From Candidatus Acidulodesulfobacterium ferriphilum (GTDB taxonomy: Bacteria > SZUA-79 > Acidulodesulfobacterales > Acidulodesulfobacteraceae): a stretch of 64,000 bases of DNA. The stretch spans positions 806,001-870,000 of the forward strand of contig SGBD01000001.1 in assembly GCA_004195035.1 (NCBI GenBank). Reading direction: 5' to 3'. A model generated the notes under the pieces. It searched no databases, was not told where the DNA came from, and saw only the letters and a list, made by a program, of their open reading frames with translations. Each line of letters opens with the position of its first letter. The stretch's first letter is position 1. The translations under genes and the position numbers were made by a program. This document shows, in pieces, positions 1-8,255 of this stretch.

Positions 1-829
1 GTGACGAGGGAGTCATACCGCCCATATTCATACCCGAAGAACTTGCGCCCTGATCGTTTGTAACGGTAAACTTATACCATAAATTGTACCCCGGGGTTCC
101 GTAAAATTCAAATCCCGGGCTTACATGATTAATTAATTTACCGCCTTCTTCATCAAAACCGATGCTGAGTCCTTGAGCGTTCATATCGGAGTACGATGGA
201 AGAAACATGGGCATTTGCCGGTAAAAATATGGGCCTGCCGTATTCGGTTCCCCGATTTTCAAATTTAACAAATGCGGCTTAATCCCGAAGCCGTAACCTA
301 AATCGTTTAACGATGCCCATGTCTGGGCGTTGGTAAATGGAACATTGTTTCCGGTCGTAGCGCCGATATTGTTCATAACAAAGTAAGACAAAGAATCTGT
401 AAACGGGCTGTTTAACTTAAATGCCCCTCCCGAATCTATCATGGTCGAAACACTGAAATTATCGGTATTATTATCGGTTAGTCCAACCATTGGAAGTGTT
501 TGAGGCAGAACATTCTCGTTTGTCGCATGGGTGTACTGAATCCATGTTGCCACGGAAAGAGGAACAGGCCACGGGTTAGGAAGCGATAACCCTTCGGTGA
601 TGGAAGTTGCATCGGCGGGCGTTCCTGTTGTATTGGGCAGCCTGAAGCCGTTTCGCCAGAATGCCCTTCCGAACGGGTTAAGGTTGGGGAAAACGGTATG
701 GCAGACGGCGCATGCAAAGTGGTATTTCTCGGCAAATGGTGGAATTGCGCGGCTTTTTTTCGGGAATAATGTAATTGTTAAAAGTAAAACGGAAAAGATT
801 AAAAAAATGTACGAAGATACCTTTTTCAT
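1..829 (-). CDS. Exported monoheme c-type cytochrome-like protein (partial, 3' end outside window)
   Basis: I translated this frame by hand: 276 codons run without a stop from the ATG complementary to 827-829 to the window edge, so the C-terminus is missing. A GAGG ribosome site lies about 7 bases upstream. The N-terminus has a lysine pair and a hydrophobic stretch typical of a signal peptide. It is followed at about residues 40-44 by a single CAVCH heme-binding motif and an F-P-N-L-N-P-F-G segment. The rest is rich in Asn, Gly, Ser and aromatic residues with alternating patterns, as in outer-membrane or periplasmic beta proteins. Known proteins with a CxxCH directly before a T-x-F-P-x-L-N-x-F-G segment are often annotated as cytochrome c or porin-like proteins. 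The function is not certain. It is divergent from cydAB. Confidence 0.6.
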   Translation of the reverse strand, partial: MKKVSSYIFLIFSVLLLTITLFPKKSRAIPPFAEKYHFACAVCHTVFPNLNPFGRAFWRNGFRLPNTTGTPADATSITEGLSLPNPWPVPLSVATWIQYTHATNENVLPQTLPMVGLTDNNTDNFSVSTMIDSGGAFKLNSPFTDSLSYFVMNNIGATTGNNVPFTNAQTWASLNDLGYGFGIKPHLLNLKIGEPNTAGPYFYRQMPMFLPSYSDMNAQGLSIGFDEEGGKLINHVSPGFEFYGTPGYNLWYKFTVTNDQGASSSGMNMGGMTPSS

Positions 830-915
830 AACGAACCTCATTTTTAAGCGGTTAATTATTATTTATGGGAACTAATATAATCTTTTTCCTGACGCACTTA
901 AATTCTACTTTAAAT

Positions 916-936
916 CCCCCTCCTTTAAGGAGGGGG
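916..936. repeat. Near-perfect palindromic hairpin, C5TCCTT / AAGGAG5
   Basis: CCCCCTCCTT pairs with AAGGAGGGGG around a one-base centre. It resembles the C/G-rich hairpin at 8003-8035 in composition and intergenic position but not in exact sequence. Confidence 0.6.
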
Positions 937-1147
937 TGAGGAAGAGTTTTTACAGTTGTGCGTTAATTTAAATGTTAAATTAACTATAATATTAACATTA
1001 AATTAAGATTTGTCAAGTCTTAATTTAAGACAATTTAAGGCAAATTTGATATTTTTTAATTTAGGGGTAGAATAAAAAAAGATATGAAAATTTAGCGCAG
1101 ATGTTAAACACCTTATAATGTGAGGTTTTGGCGTATTTTATTTTTTA

Positions 1148-1176
1148 TTGACTTGCAACATATGTATAGATATAAT
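1148..1176 (+). promoter_or_regulatory. Sigma-70-type promoter of cydAB
   Basis: TTGACT (1148-1153), a 17-base spacer and TATAAT (1171-1176) form an almost consensus promoter. The predicted start near 1183 leaves a leader of about 100 bases before cydA. The spacer contains the small palindrome ACATATGT (1159-1166), which could be an operator; this is inference. Confidence 0.7.
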
Positions 1177-1281
1177 CGTATATGCAATTATTACTATTAA
1201 GATATAATTACTCTTGAATAATTATTATTCAAGATATTTTGCCAATATTTAATTTCTATCTAATTTTACATGGGGGTGTTT

Positions 1282-2697
1282 ATGGATAGTTTGGCTTTAA
1301 TTCTGGCGCGGTTCCAGTTTGGAATGACGGCCTTTTTTCATTTTCTTTACCCGCCCTTAACCATCGGGCTTGGCGTGCTGCTTGTTATTGCAGAGGGAAT
1401 TTATGTTTATTCGAAAAATCAGGATTACCTGAGAATTACGCGCTTTTTTGCAAAATTATTCGCAATTAACTTTGTTGTCGGCGTTGCGACAGGAATAGTT
1501 ATGGAGTTTCAGTTTGGAACAAACTGGTCTCAATATTCTTCTTTTGTCGGTGCAATATTCGGCGCGCCTCTTGCCATAGAGGGCTTGTTTGCCTTTTTTA
1601 TGGAATCTATTTTTATAGGTGTTATGCTGCTGGGGTGGAACAGGCTTTCGGCCAAGGCACACTGGGTATCGACGATATTTGTGGCCTTTGGTTCGACTTT
1701 GTCGGGCGTCTGGATTCTTGTGGCAAATTCATGGATGCAAAGTCCAAGGGGTTATAAAATCGGTTCAAACGGAATACCTAAGATGACAAACTTTTGGCAT
1801 GTCGTTTTTAACCCCTATTTTCCATCGGAGTTTCTCCATGTAATTGCGGGCGCATGGGAGTATTCAGCATTTTTCATGGCGGGGGTAGCTTCATGGTTTT
1901 TAATTAAAAACAGCAAAGACATGGTAATGAGAAAAGCCCTGAAAGTAGCCGTTATAGCGGGTGTGATAATCGCGTGTCTTCAAATCGTATTGGGAGATAT
2001 CAGCGCAAGAGAAGTGGTCAGGTATCAGCCGACAAAATTAGCAATGATGGAGGCGCAATGGCATTCTCAAAGATATGCCCCTGAAACGCTTTTTGCCCTG
2101 CCGAACAATAAAACCGAGTCTAACGGACCGCAAATCGGGATTCCCGGTATGTTAAGCATGCTGGCTTATATGAATCCGGCGGCCAAAGTTATGGGTTTTA
2201 ACGAATCGATAAAGTATATCAATAATAAGTATGATTTAAAGTTGACGCCGGCCATGTTCCCGCCCGTATGGATAGTATTCTGGTCGTTTCATATTATGAT
2301 GTATTTGGGGTTTTATTTTGCGGCGGTGATGATTATAGCCCTTATTCTTCTGTTAAAAAATAAACTATACGACAGCCGAAAAATGTTAAAAGTTTTTTGG
2401 TTTTCGACATTTTTACCGCTTATAGCGTTAGAACTTGGCTGGTTTACGACGGAGATAGGGCGGCAGCCCTTTACCGTTTACGGACTGCTTACGACCGTAA
2501 AGTCCGTATCGCCCAATGTCAGCGCATTGGAGGTAGGGTTATCCTTGTTTATGTTTGTGATGATATATATAACCCTTGCCGCGTTTGCTATTTTCTTATT
2601 TAAAAAGGAACTAAACGAAAGACTGAAAGGGAAGGATGAACTTGCCGGCGAGGTAAGCGGCATGGCCGGCGCAAAAGCTAAGGAGGTGCTGTCATGA
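1282..2697 (+). CDS. cydA: Cytochrome bd-type quinol oxidase subunit I
   Basis: Integral membrane subunit of the cytochrome bd oxidase, which oxidises quinol and reduces O2 at low oxygen. With the start at 1282 the protein has 471 residues. His20, Glu100 and Glu108 align with the heme and proton-channel residues His19, Glu99 and Glu107 of the E. coli enzyme (established numbering). The conserved G-R-Q-P-F segment is near residue 395. The Q-loop is short, as in CydA/CIO types with the small loop. An upstream ATG at 1270 is in frame, but the G-rich ribosome site at 1272-1276 fits 1282, where family members normally begin (M-D-x-L). The 3' end overlaps cydB by 4 bases, so the two are co-translated. 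Confidence 0.95.
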   Translation: MDSLALILARFQFGMTAFFHFLYPPLTIGLGVLLVIAEGIYVYSKNQDYLRITRFFAKLFAINFVVGVATGIVMEFQFGTNWSQYSSFVGAIFGAPLAIEGLFAFFMESIFIGVMLLGWNRLSAKAHWVSTIFVAFGSTLSGVWILVANSWMQSPRGYKIGSNGIPKMTNFWHVVFNPYFPSEFLHVIAGAWEYSAFFMAGVASWFLIKNSKDMVMRKALKVAVIAGVIIACLQIVLGDISAREVVRYQPTKLAMMEAQWHSQRYAPETLFALPNNKTESNGPQIGIPGMLSMLAYMNPAAKVMGFNESIKYINNKYDLKLTPAMFPPVWIVFWSFHIMMYLGFYFAAVMIIALILLLKNKLYDSRKMLKVFWFSTFLPLIALELGWFTTEIGRQPFTVYGLLTTVKSVSPNVSALEVGLSLFMFVMIYITLAAFAIFLFKKELNERLKGKDELAGEVSGMAGAKAKEVLS

Positions 2698-3710
2698 ACT
2701 TAAACATATTGTGGTTCATTTTGGTTGCGGTTTTAATTTTGGGCTGGTCGGTTATGGATGGTTTTGATTACGGCGTCGGCGGGCTTTTAAGGTTTATATC
2801 CAAAAATGATGATGAAAGAAGATATGTAATGAATGCGATAGGCCCAGTTTGGGAAGGGAATCAGGTTTGGTTGATATTAGGCGGCGGAGCGGTTTTTGCG
2901 GCTTTCCCGCGGGTTTACGCTTCCGTTTTCAGCGGGTTTTATCTCGCGTTTATGCTTGTCGTATGGCTGATAATATTTAGAGCGGTTTCTTTTGAATTTA
3001 GAAGCAGGGTGGAAAGTAAAAGCTGGAGAAATTTTTGGGATACCGATATCACCGTTACGGGCCTCGGCATCTCTTTATTGCTTGGCGTCGCGATAGCCAA
3101 CATCTTAATGGGCGTTCCTTTAAATAAAGACCACATAGATTATCAATCGCTTTTTAGTTTATTGAATATTTTTGGCCTGACGGGGGGACTTCTGTCGCTA
3201 TCGATGTTTTTGATGCACGGTTCAGCTTATCTTATTATGAAAACCGAGGGAGAGATTCAAAAGAGGGCAAGGGTTTTTGCGTCAGGATTTGCTTACGCAT
3301 ATATTATCTTTACAATATTATTTTTATTGCTCTCTTTGGTATTTGCGCAAAGGCTTGCAAACAACAGCTTTGGCATTATAGGGGATATTGTTCCGGTTAT
3401 TATGATAATCGGCGGAATCGGCGTTATCGTATCGGCTAAATCATTAAGCGATATTAAGCCGTTTGCTTACTCTGTGCTTGGAATCGTAGGAGCGGTTGCG
3501 AGCTTAGCCGTCGGGATATTTCCCGATATCGTTCCGTCGTCCATAAATCCGGAATACAGCCTTAATATTTATAATTCCGCATCGAATCACCTTACGCTTT
3601 TTGTAATGCTCATAGCGACTATTATCGGACTTCCGCTTGTTTTGATATATGCATTTTATGCGTATAAAAAGTTTGGATTGAAGGTTAAAATGGATGAAAG
3701 CAGTTATTAA
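2694..3710 (+). CDS. cydB: Cytochrome bd-type quinol oxidase subunit II
   Basis: Partner of CydA in the bd oxidase; 338 residues, hydrophobic with about eight to nine membrane segments. The family motifs G-F-D-Y-G-V-G near residue 23 and I-G-P-V-W-E-G-N-Q-V-W near residue 49 are present. The start ATG overlaps the cydA stop (ATGA). A strong terminator follows at 3723-3769, so cydAB is a two-gene operon. No cydX or cydCD is visible here. Confidence 0.95.
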   Translation: MNLNILWFILVAVLILGWSVMDGFDYGVGGLLRFISKNDDERRYVMNAIGPVWEGNQVWLILGGGAVFAAFPRVYASVFSGFYLAFMLVVWLIIFRAVSFEFRSRVESKSWRNFWDTDITVTGLGISLLLGVAIANILMGVPLNKDHIDYQSLFSLLNIFGLTGGLLSLSMFLMHGSAYLIMKTEGEIQKRARVFASGFAYAYIIFTILFLLLSLVFAQRLANNSFGIIGDIVPVIMIIGGIGVIVSAKSLSDIKPFAYSVLGIVGAVASLAVGIFPDIVPSSINPEYSLNIYNSASNHLTLFVMLIATIIGLPLVLIYAFYAYKKFGLKVKMDESSY

Positions 3711-3722
3711 CATTTTGTGGGT

Positions 3723-3769
3723 GCCCTATAATTAAATTAATCCCTTTAATTTTTATAGGGCATTTTTTT
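3723..3769 (+). terminator. Rho-independent terminator of cydAB
   Basis: GCCCTATAA (3723-3731) pairs with TTATAGGGC (3753-3761), followed by A and a run of seven Ts. An inner AATTAAA/TTTAATT pairing extends the stem. Confidence 0.85.
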
Positions 3770-3853
3770 AATATCAGCAGGATTTGGGTTTATATAGCCT
3801 TTTCGCATTAAATGGTTTATAATGTTATGTAGGTTTTATTTTGAGGTGTATAT

Positions 3854-4297
3854 ATGAAGATTTCAAGAGCCAGCGATTATGCTATTAGAGGCTTGGTTTA
3901 TATGGCAAAAAAGCCGGCAGGAAGTATATGTTTTGTAAAAGATATTGCTAAAAATACCGATTCACCCGCTTCTTTTATGTCTAAGATTTTTCAATCTCTG
4001 GCAAAAAGCGGTCTTGTACATTCTTTTATCGGAACGAAAGGCGGGTTTACGTTTAACATTCCGCCCGAAAATATTACCATAAAAATGATTGTCGAAATTA
4101 TAGACGGTCCTGTTGTTTTAAATAGATGCGTCGTTAATAAATCATCCTGCCGGAATGTGGGCAATTGCGATGTGCATTTTATGTGGGCCGATATTCAAAA
4201 AATGCTCACAAAAGCCTTAAGTTCTTATTCTATTGCCGATTTTGCAAGTAATACGCATAAAAATAAGCTGTCGGAATACGATTTAAATTTTTCTTAG
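3854..4297 (+). CDS. Rrf2-family transcriptional regulator, NsrR/IscR-like
   Basis: 147 residues with the Rrf2 winged-helix N-terminus (M-K-I-S-R-A-S-D-Y-A-I-R). Cys92, Cys99 and Cys105 lie almost where IscR and NsrR ligate an iron-sulfur cluster (92/98/104), so it probably senses NO or Fe-S status. The GAGG ribosome site is 8 bases before the ATG, and a TATAAT (3818-3823) lies upstream with a weak -35. It is convergent with ric, the two stops overlapping by 4 bases. Its neighbours ric and NO reductase suggest an NsrR-like role. I did not find a clear NsrR-type operator, so the target genes are inferred. Confidence 0.85.
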   Translation: MKISRASDYAIRGLVYMAKKPAGSICFVKDIAKNTDSPASFMSKIFQSLAKSGLVHSFIGTKGGFTFNIPPENITIKMIVEIIDGPVVLNRCVVNKSSCRNVGNCDVHFMWADIQKMLTKALSSYSIADFASNTHKNKLSEYDLNFS

Positions 4298-4983
4298 ATT
4301 TTTTTAAAAAGTATATTGTTTTCCAAATGTATATGAATCATTATGTCGTCTGAAATATTCTTTAGCAGTTTGTAAGCGTGCCTGTAAGAAGCGCAGGCAT
4401 CTTCGGGACTTAAGTAGCCGGAACTTAAAAAATTCATCTCCTTAAGAATATGCCCGACATATTCGTGGTCGTATTCCGCATCGTTTATTTCTCCCATAAT
4501 CCCGCCGGTTTCCTGGTTTTTTATATGCTGGAAAAGCTCCTTTTCCTCTTTATCTAAATGAATAATTAAAGCCTGCGACATTTTTATAAAAAGTTCCCTT
4601 ATTCTGATAAGTTCCCGATGGCGGTCTCCGTGAACATGGGCAATCTTTTCTACATATTCCGTTGCTTCGGGAAGATGAATTCTTAAAAATGTGTGATGAA
4701 TATTAACTATGTAATCGATTAAAAAATCTGTATTCCAATTGTTCGCTCTTTGATTTGAAACATAATTTTTGTCCTTCTCCAGACCGCGTTCCTTAACGGC
4801 GTTTAATTCGTTGGCGATAAATTTTTCGTCTATGCCGGATTCTTCACATGCCTCTTTTAATGTTTTATTGCCGCCGCAGCAAAAATCGACGCCGTATTTT
4901 TTGAATACCTCTATCTTTTCAGGGTTTTCTGATGCAATTTCGCCGACGCTCCTTAAAAATAAATCATCCGCATCTCTTCTCAT
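4294..4983 (-). CDS. ric: Iron-sulfur cluster repair di-iron protein (Ric/ScdA/YtfE)
   Basis: 229 residues. The N-terminal ScdA_N (DUF542) domain carries the diagnostic Y-G-V-D-F-C-C-G-G motif near residue 30. The hemerythrin-like C-terminal domain has spaced His and Glu residues (I-H-H-T-F, H-V-H-G-D, L-I-I-H-L-D-K-E-E, E-Y-D-H-E, I-H-I-H-L-E) that would hold a di-iron centre. Family members repair Fe-S clusters damaged by NO or oxidants. A GGAG ribosome site lies 9 bases before the start. It is divergent from the cytochrome/NO reductase operon, and its promoter has its own Crp/Fnr-type box (5057-5072). Confidence 0.92.
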   Translation of the reverse strand: MRRDADDLFLRSVGEIASENPEKIEVFKKYGVDFCCGGNKTLKEACEESGIDEKFIANELNAVKERGLEKDKNYVSNQRANNWNTDFLIDYIVNIHHTFLRIHLPEATEYVEKIAHVHGDRHRELIRIRELFIKMSQALIIHLDKEEKELFQHIKNQETGGIMGEINDAEYDHEYVGHILKEMNFLSSGYLSPEDACASYRHAYKLLKNISDDIMIHIHLENNILFKKI

Positions 4984-5029
4984 TTTTGTTTCTCCTTTTA
5001 TTTACCGGTTAAATCTTATCCTAAATTTT

Positions 5030-5072
5030 ATTATCTTAAAATTTTAACCGTTAATATATGATTTTTATCACA
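5030..5072 (-). promoter_or_regulatory. ric promoter with Crp/Fnr-type box
   Basis: Read on the minus strand, TGTGA-N6-TCATA (5057-5072, centre 5064.5) lies upstream of a GATAAT -10 element (5030-5035). The predicted start is near 5023, which puts the box centre at -41.5, the class II activation position of Crp/Fnr proteins. The same half-sites occur in the norB-side box at 5111-5126. Confidence 0.6.
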
Positions 5073-5110
5073 TAAATAAAATAATTTTATAAAAATTAAA
5101 TTATTAAATT

Positions 5111-5153
5111 TGTGACAAAAGTCATAACATTTATTTTTTATATTTTTTATAAT
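5111..5153 (+). promoter_or_regulatory. cytochrome c / NO reductase promoter with Crp/Fnr-type box
   Basis: TGTGA-N6-TCATA (5111-5126, centre 5118.5) lies upstream of a perfect TATAAT (5148-5153). The predicted start near 5160 puts the box at -41.5. The half-sites are identical to those of the ric box, on the opposite strand. Confidence 0.65.
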
Positions 5154-5238
5154 CAGGGAAACTTGAATTGTCGCTGCATTATTGTCGGGTTTAAATTCAA
5201 ATTAATTTATAATACTATTTTATTTTTTAGCAAAAAAA

Positions 5239-5661
5239 ATGATTATGCCAAAGAATAATAAAAATATTATTAAAATAGGTATTTTCGTTTCCCTCGGACT
5301 TATTCTCATTTTAGCCGTACCTGTTTTAGCCTTATTGGTTTTTATGAAAACCTCTAACGGAAGCAATTTAAAAAACCTTAAAACTAAAAACGGCAGAGCT
5401 ATATTTTATAATTTAGGGTGTGTCAAATGTCATAACATAAGGGCTTTAAATATTAAAGGGGGACATGTCGGCCCCGACCTTTCAGGTGCGTATTCCAATG
5501 TCGAAAAAGTTTACAGAAAAAGCCTGAACGATTTTTTGAAAAATCCGGCCGGAACGATGTATTTTATTTTGATGTTTAATCATCTGAGCAAAGAAAATAG
5601 AAAAATTATAATAGCCGAATTAAAAAAGGCGCAAACGATAGAAAATAAAAATAAAAAATAA
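5239..5661 (+). CDS. Membrane-anchored monoheme cytochrome c, NorC-like position
   Basis: 140 residues. One N-terminal membrane anchor (about residues 12-35) is followed by a soluble domain with a CVKCH heme motif near residue 61, a conserved G-G-H-V-G-P-D-L segment and a likely axial Met in N-P-A-G-T-M. It is placed 14 bases before the NO reductase start, in the same operon. The downstream reductase is a long quinol-type enzyme that does not need NorC, so this cytochrome may be an extra electron carrier. There is no clear ribosome site before the ATG; a second in-frame ATG two codons later is an alternative start. Confidence 0.75.
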   Translation: MIMPKNNKNIIKIGIFVSLGLILILAVPVLALLVFMKTSNGSNLKNLKTKNGRAIFYNLGCVKCHNIRALNIKGGHVGPDLSGAYSNVEKVYRKSLNDFLKNPAGTMYFILMFNHLSKENRKIIIAELKKAQTIENKNKK

Positions 5662-5675
5662 AAGGAGGAGTGTTT

Positions 5676-7955
5676 ATGAGCAAAAGCATTTATTATGATG
5701 AAAAATCGGTAAACAAATTTTTAAAGATCACGTTATCGCTTACGATTATAGTTCTTGTCGCCATATTGGTTTACGGAACGTTTAAGGTATATTACGGCGC
5801 TCCGCCAATACCTGGACAGGTAATAAGCGCTAAGGGTAAGACCCTTTTTACGGGACAGGATATCGTTGCAGGCAAAGCAAGGTTTCAGGAATTCGACCTG
5901 ATGGATTATGGCAGTATTTACGGGAACGGCGCATATTTCGGGCCGGATTTTACCGACCAGTATCTTCACAGGGAGGTTAAATATTACCGCGATTTCGAGT
6001 CGCAAAAACTTTATAAAAAGCCTTATAACCAAATTTCCCCGCGTGACAGGGATTATATAAAATCACTTGTAATATCAAAGATAAAGAAAAATAGATTTTC
6101 TTCGGCAGGAAATGTTCTCACATACACTCCGGGCGAGATATATGCCTTCGACAAAATTCAAAAAAGGATTGAAAATCTTTATACGAACGGCAATCCCAAA
6201 TTGGGAATCGGTAAAGATTTAGTTCCTTCAAAATATGATATAAAAAGAATAGTCGAATTTTATTCATGGGCGGCATGGAGCGCGGGAACGTTAAGGCCGG
6301 GCGTTGACCATACTTACACCAATAATTGGCCGTATAACAGAGGGGCGGGCAATGTTCCGCCGACTTATCTCTATACTTGGACATTTGCTTCCATAGCCGT
6401 TTTTATTGCATTAGCAGGACTTGTCATCTGGTTTTTCCTTACCTATATTTCTCCCGGCTGGCAGGAGGCTCCGGCAATGCTTGATAACTGGAAGCCGATG
6501 GAAGACTTGGGCAATTTTAAAATCACTCATTCAATGAAAAAAGCAGGCAAATATTTTTTCTTAGGCGCTTTCTTATTAGGTTTGCAAATAATAGCAGGTA
6601 TGCTTTTAGCTCACTATTATGCCGAAAGGTCTTCATTTTTTGGCATAAATACCCTTACGATACTTCCTTTTAATATCGTTAAATCATGGCACATCCAGCT
6701 TGCAATTCTTTTCATCGCTTCGATGTGGCTCGGCGCAGGCATATTTGTTTCGAAATATATAGGCGGCGGAAAAGAACCTAAATGGCAATCCTTTCTCATT
6801 GATTTTCTATGGTGGGCATTATTAATCGACGGGGTTGCAGCCCTTATAGGAATGTATCTTGGCGCAAAAGGCTATTTTCACAAAGGTCTATGGTTTTTTA
6901 TCGGCAATCAGGGTCTTGAATATTTACAATTAGGCAGACTTAATCAGATTATAGTGTTTGTCGGTCTGTTACTCTGGGTTGTTATACTTTACAGGGCATT
7001 AAAACCTAATTTTATAAAAAATACCGATAAATGGAGCGTTGAATGGCTCCTTTTAATCAGCGCGTCAACTATCGGCTTAATGTATGTGTTTGGGATGTTT
7101 CCTTTAGCGTGGATTCTCAAAAACTGGACGATTACCGATTTTTGGAGATGGTGGGTCGTTCATCTATGGGTTGAGGGGACATTTGAATTCTTTGCGGTTG
7201 TGGTTATAGGTTATTTCTTTCTTGCTCAGGGTCTCGTAAAAAGACAGACAATCGAAAACACCCTGCTTCTTGAAATACTCCTTATATTTTTGGGAGGAAT
7301 TATCGGAACGGGGCATCATTTTTATTTTATCGGCGATGCCTCGATATGGATAGCTCTCGGTTCGATGTTTTCGTTTCTTGAGGTTATCCCGCTTTTACTT
7401 TTAACAATGCAGGCTGTTTATGAAAAAAATGTTTTAGTAAAGGCAGGGAAAGAATTTCCGCAGGATTTGTCGTTTAAATATTTAGAGGCTTCGACATTCT
7501 GGAACTTCGTCGGCGCCGGTGTTTTCGGGTCATTAATCAACACCCCGCTTATGAATTATTACGAACATGGTCAGTATCTGACGATAAACCATGGACATAC
7601 GGCTTTATTCGGCGTCTTTGGCCTTTTAGGAATTGCCTTAAGCTATTATGTCCTGAGGATGATTGTCGAACCTTCTAAATGGAGCGATAAAGCCGGTAGA
7701 ATAGCTTTGTGGTGCTTTAATGCAGGTATGATTCTATGGGTGATTTTAAATTTTCTGCCGGAAGGATTTATGCAGTTTGCGGCATCCGTAAAACACGGTT
7801 ACTGGTATTCGAGAAGCATTTACTTTTATGATAAGACCGACATGTGGCTGTGGTTAAGATCGCCCGGAGACCTTGTATTTACGATAGGCGTTCTGGTTCT
7901 TTTTATAGATATAACAATAAAACTTCTACAGGTTAAAAAATCGGTAAAAGAATAA
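5676..7955 (+). CDS. norB: Quinol-dependent nitric oxide reductase (qNOR)
   Basis: Reduces 2 NO to N2O in the cytoplasmic membrane. The length (759 residues), with an N-terminal extension fused to a cytochrome-oxidase-like core, marks the single-subunit quinol type (also called NorZ). The core keeps the heme and FeB ligand motifs: H-L-W-V-E-G-T-F-E-F-F with two Glu residues, G-T-G-H-H and I-N-H-G-H. The conserved G-T-L-R-P-G-V-D-H-T segment is near residue 213. I chose the ATG at 5676 over the in-frame GTG at 5670 because AAGGAGGA (5662-5669) then has a normal spacing. With ric and the Rrf2 regulator it forms a NO-detoxification unit. Confidence 0.93.
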   Translation: MSKSIYYDEKSVNKFLKITLSLTIIVLVAILVYGTFKVYYGAPPIPGQVISAKGKTLFTGQDIVAGKARFQEFDLMDYGSIYGNGAYFGPDFTDQYLHREVKYYRDFESQKLYKKPYNQISPRDRDYIKSLVISKIKKNRFSSAGNVLTYTPGEIYAFDKIQKRIENLYTNGNPKLGIGKDLVPSKYDIKRIVEFYSWAAWSAGTLRPGVDHTYTNNWPYNRGAGNVPPTYLYTWTFASIAVFIALAGLVIWFFLTYISPGWQEAPAMLDNWKPMEDLGNFKITHSMKKAGKYFFLGAFLLGLQIIAGMLLAHYYAERSSFFGINTLTILPFNIVKSWHIQLAILFIASMWLGAGIFVSKYIGGGKEPKWQSFLIDFLWWALLIDGVAALIGMYLGAKGYFHKGLWFFIGNQGLEYLQLGRLNQIIVFVGLLLWVVILYRALKPNFIKNTDKWSVEWLLLISASTIGLMYVFGMFPLAWILKNWTITDFWRWWVVHLWVEGTFEFFAVVVIGYFFLAQGLVKRQTIENTLLLEILLIFLGGIIGTGHHFYFIGDASIWIALGSMFSFLEVIPLLLLTMQAVYEKNVLVKAGKEFPQDLSFKYLEASTFWNFVGAGVFGSLINTPLMNYYEHGQYLTINHGHTALFGVFGLLGIALSYYVLRMIVEPSKWSDKAGRIALWCFNAGMILWVILNFLPEGFMQFAASVKHGYWYSRSIYFYDKTDMWLWLRSPGDLVFTIGVLVLFIDITIKLLQVKKSVKE

Positions 7956-8255
7956 AAGGGTTCCCAAATCACGATTTAGAAAATATTTATTTTCATCATG
8001 CCCCCCCAACCCTCCCGCAGGGGGAGGGTTGGGGGAAGGGGGGAGTGTTGTTTCTTCTTGACAATTTATCTATTATATGGCAATATTAATAAAAATCGCT
8101 TAGGCAATGGGGTCTGCTTGAGTTGTTTAAAAAATAAATCGACACCTGCCGCCTGAAGAAATAAAAGGCTAATGACTCCTACATTACATTATTTATTAAA
8201 ATAATTTTGCCGCTCTGCTTTTAAGTGTAATGTTAGAGAGGGATATTAGCCTATA
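7956..8255. other. Intergenic region between norB and the hydrogenase-like operon
   Basis: No gene seen. It holds a 19-base segment (7972-7990) also found at 31637-31655, the large C/G hairpin 8003-8035, and a TTGACA (8058-8063) with only a weak -10 candidate at 8081-8086 that might start the hydrogenase-like operon. Confidence 0.5.
8003..8035. repeat. 14-bp C-rich/G-rich inverted repeat
   Basis: CCCCCAACCCTCCC (8003-8016) pairs perfectly with GGGAGGGTTGGGGG (8022-8035) around a 5-base loop. It may also terminate norB transcription but lacks a following T-run. Upstream, 7972-7990 is identical to the left end of the element at 31637, so this may be a diverged or hybrid copy of that dispersed element. 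Confidence 0.65.

Larger units (their letters stand above)
830..1281. other. Divergent intergenic region between the cytochrome-like gene and cydA
   Basis: No credible gene. It holds a C-rich/G-rich hairpin (916-936), a long A/T-rich stretch and the cydA promoter (1148-1176). The hairpin lies where no gene ends, so it is more likely a dispersed repeat than a terminator. Confidence 0.6.

Noticed and set aside
478-735. 85-codon open frame on the minus strand as a gene
   Set aside because: It lies in another frame inside the cytochrome-like gene (1-829), which has a ribosome site, a signal peptide and a heme motif.
916-936. Terminator between the cytochrome-like gene and cydA
   Set aside because: The neighbouring genes diverge, so no transcript needs to end there, and similar C/G hairpins occur elsewhere as repeats.
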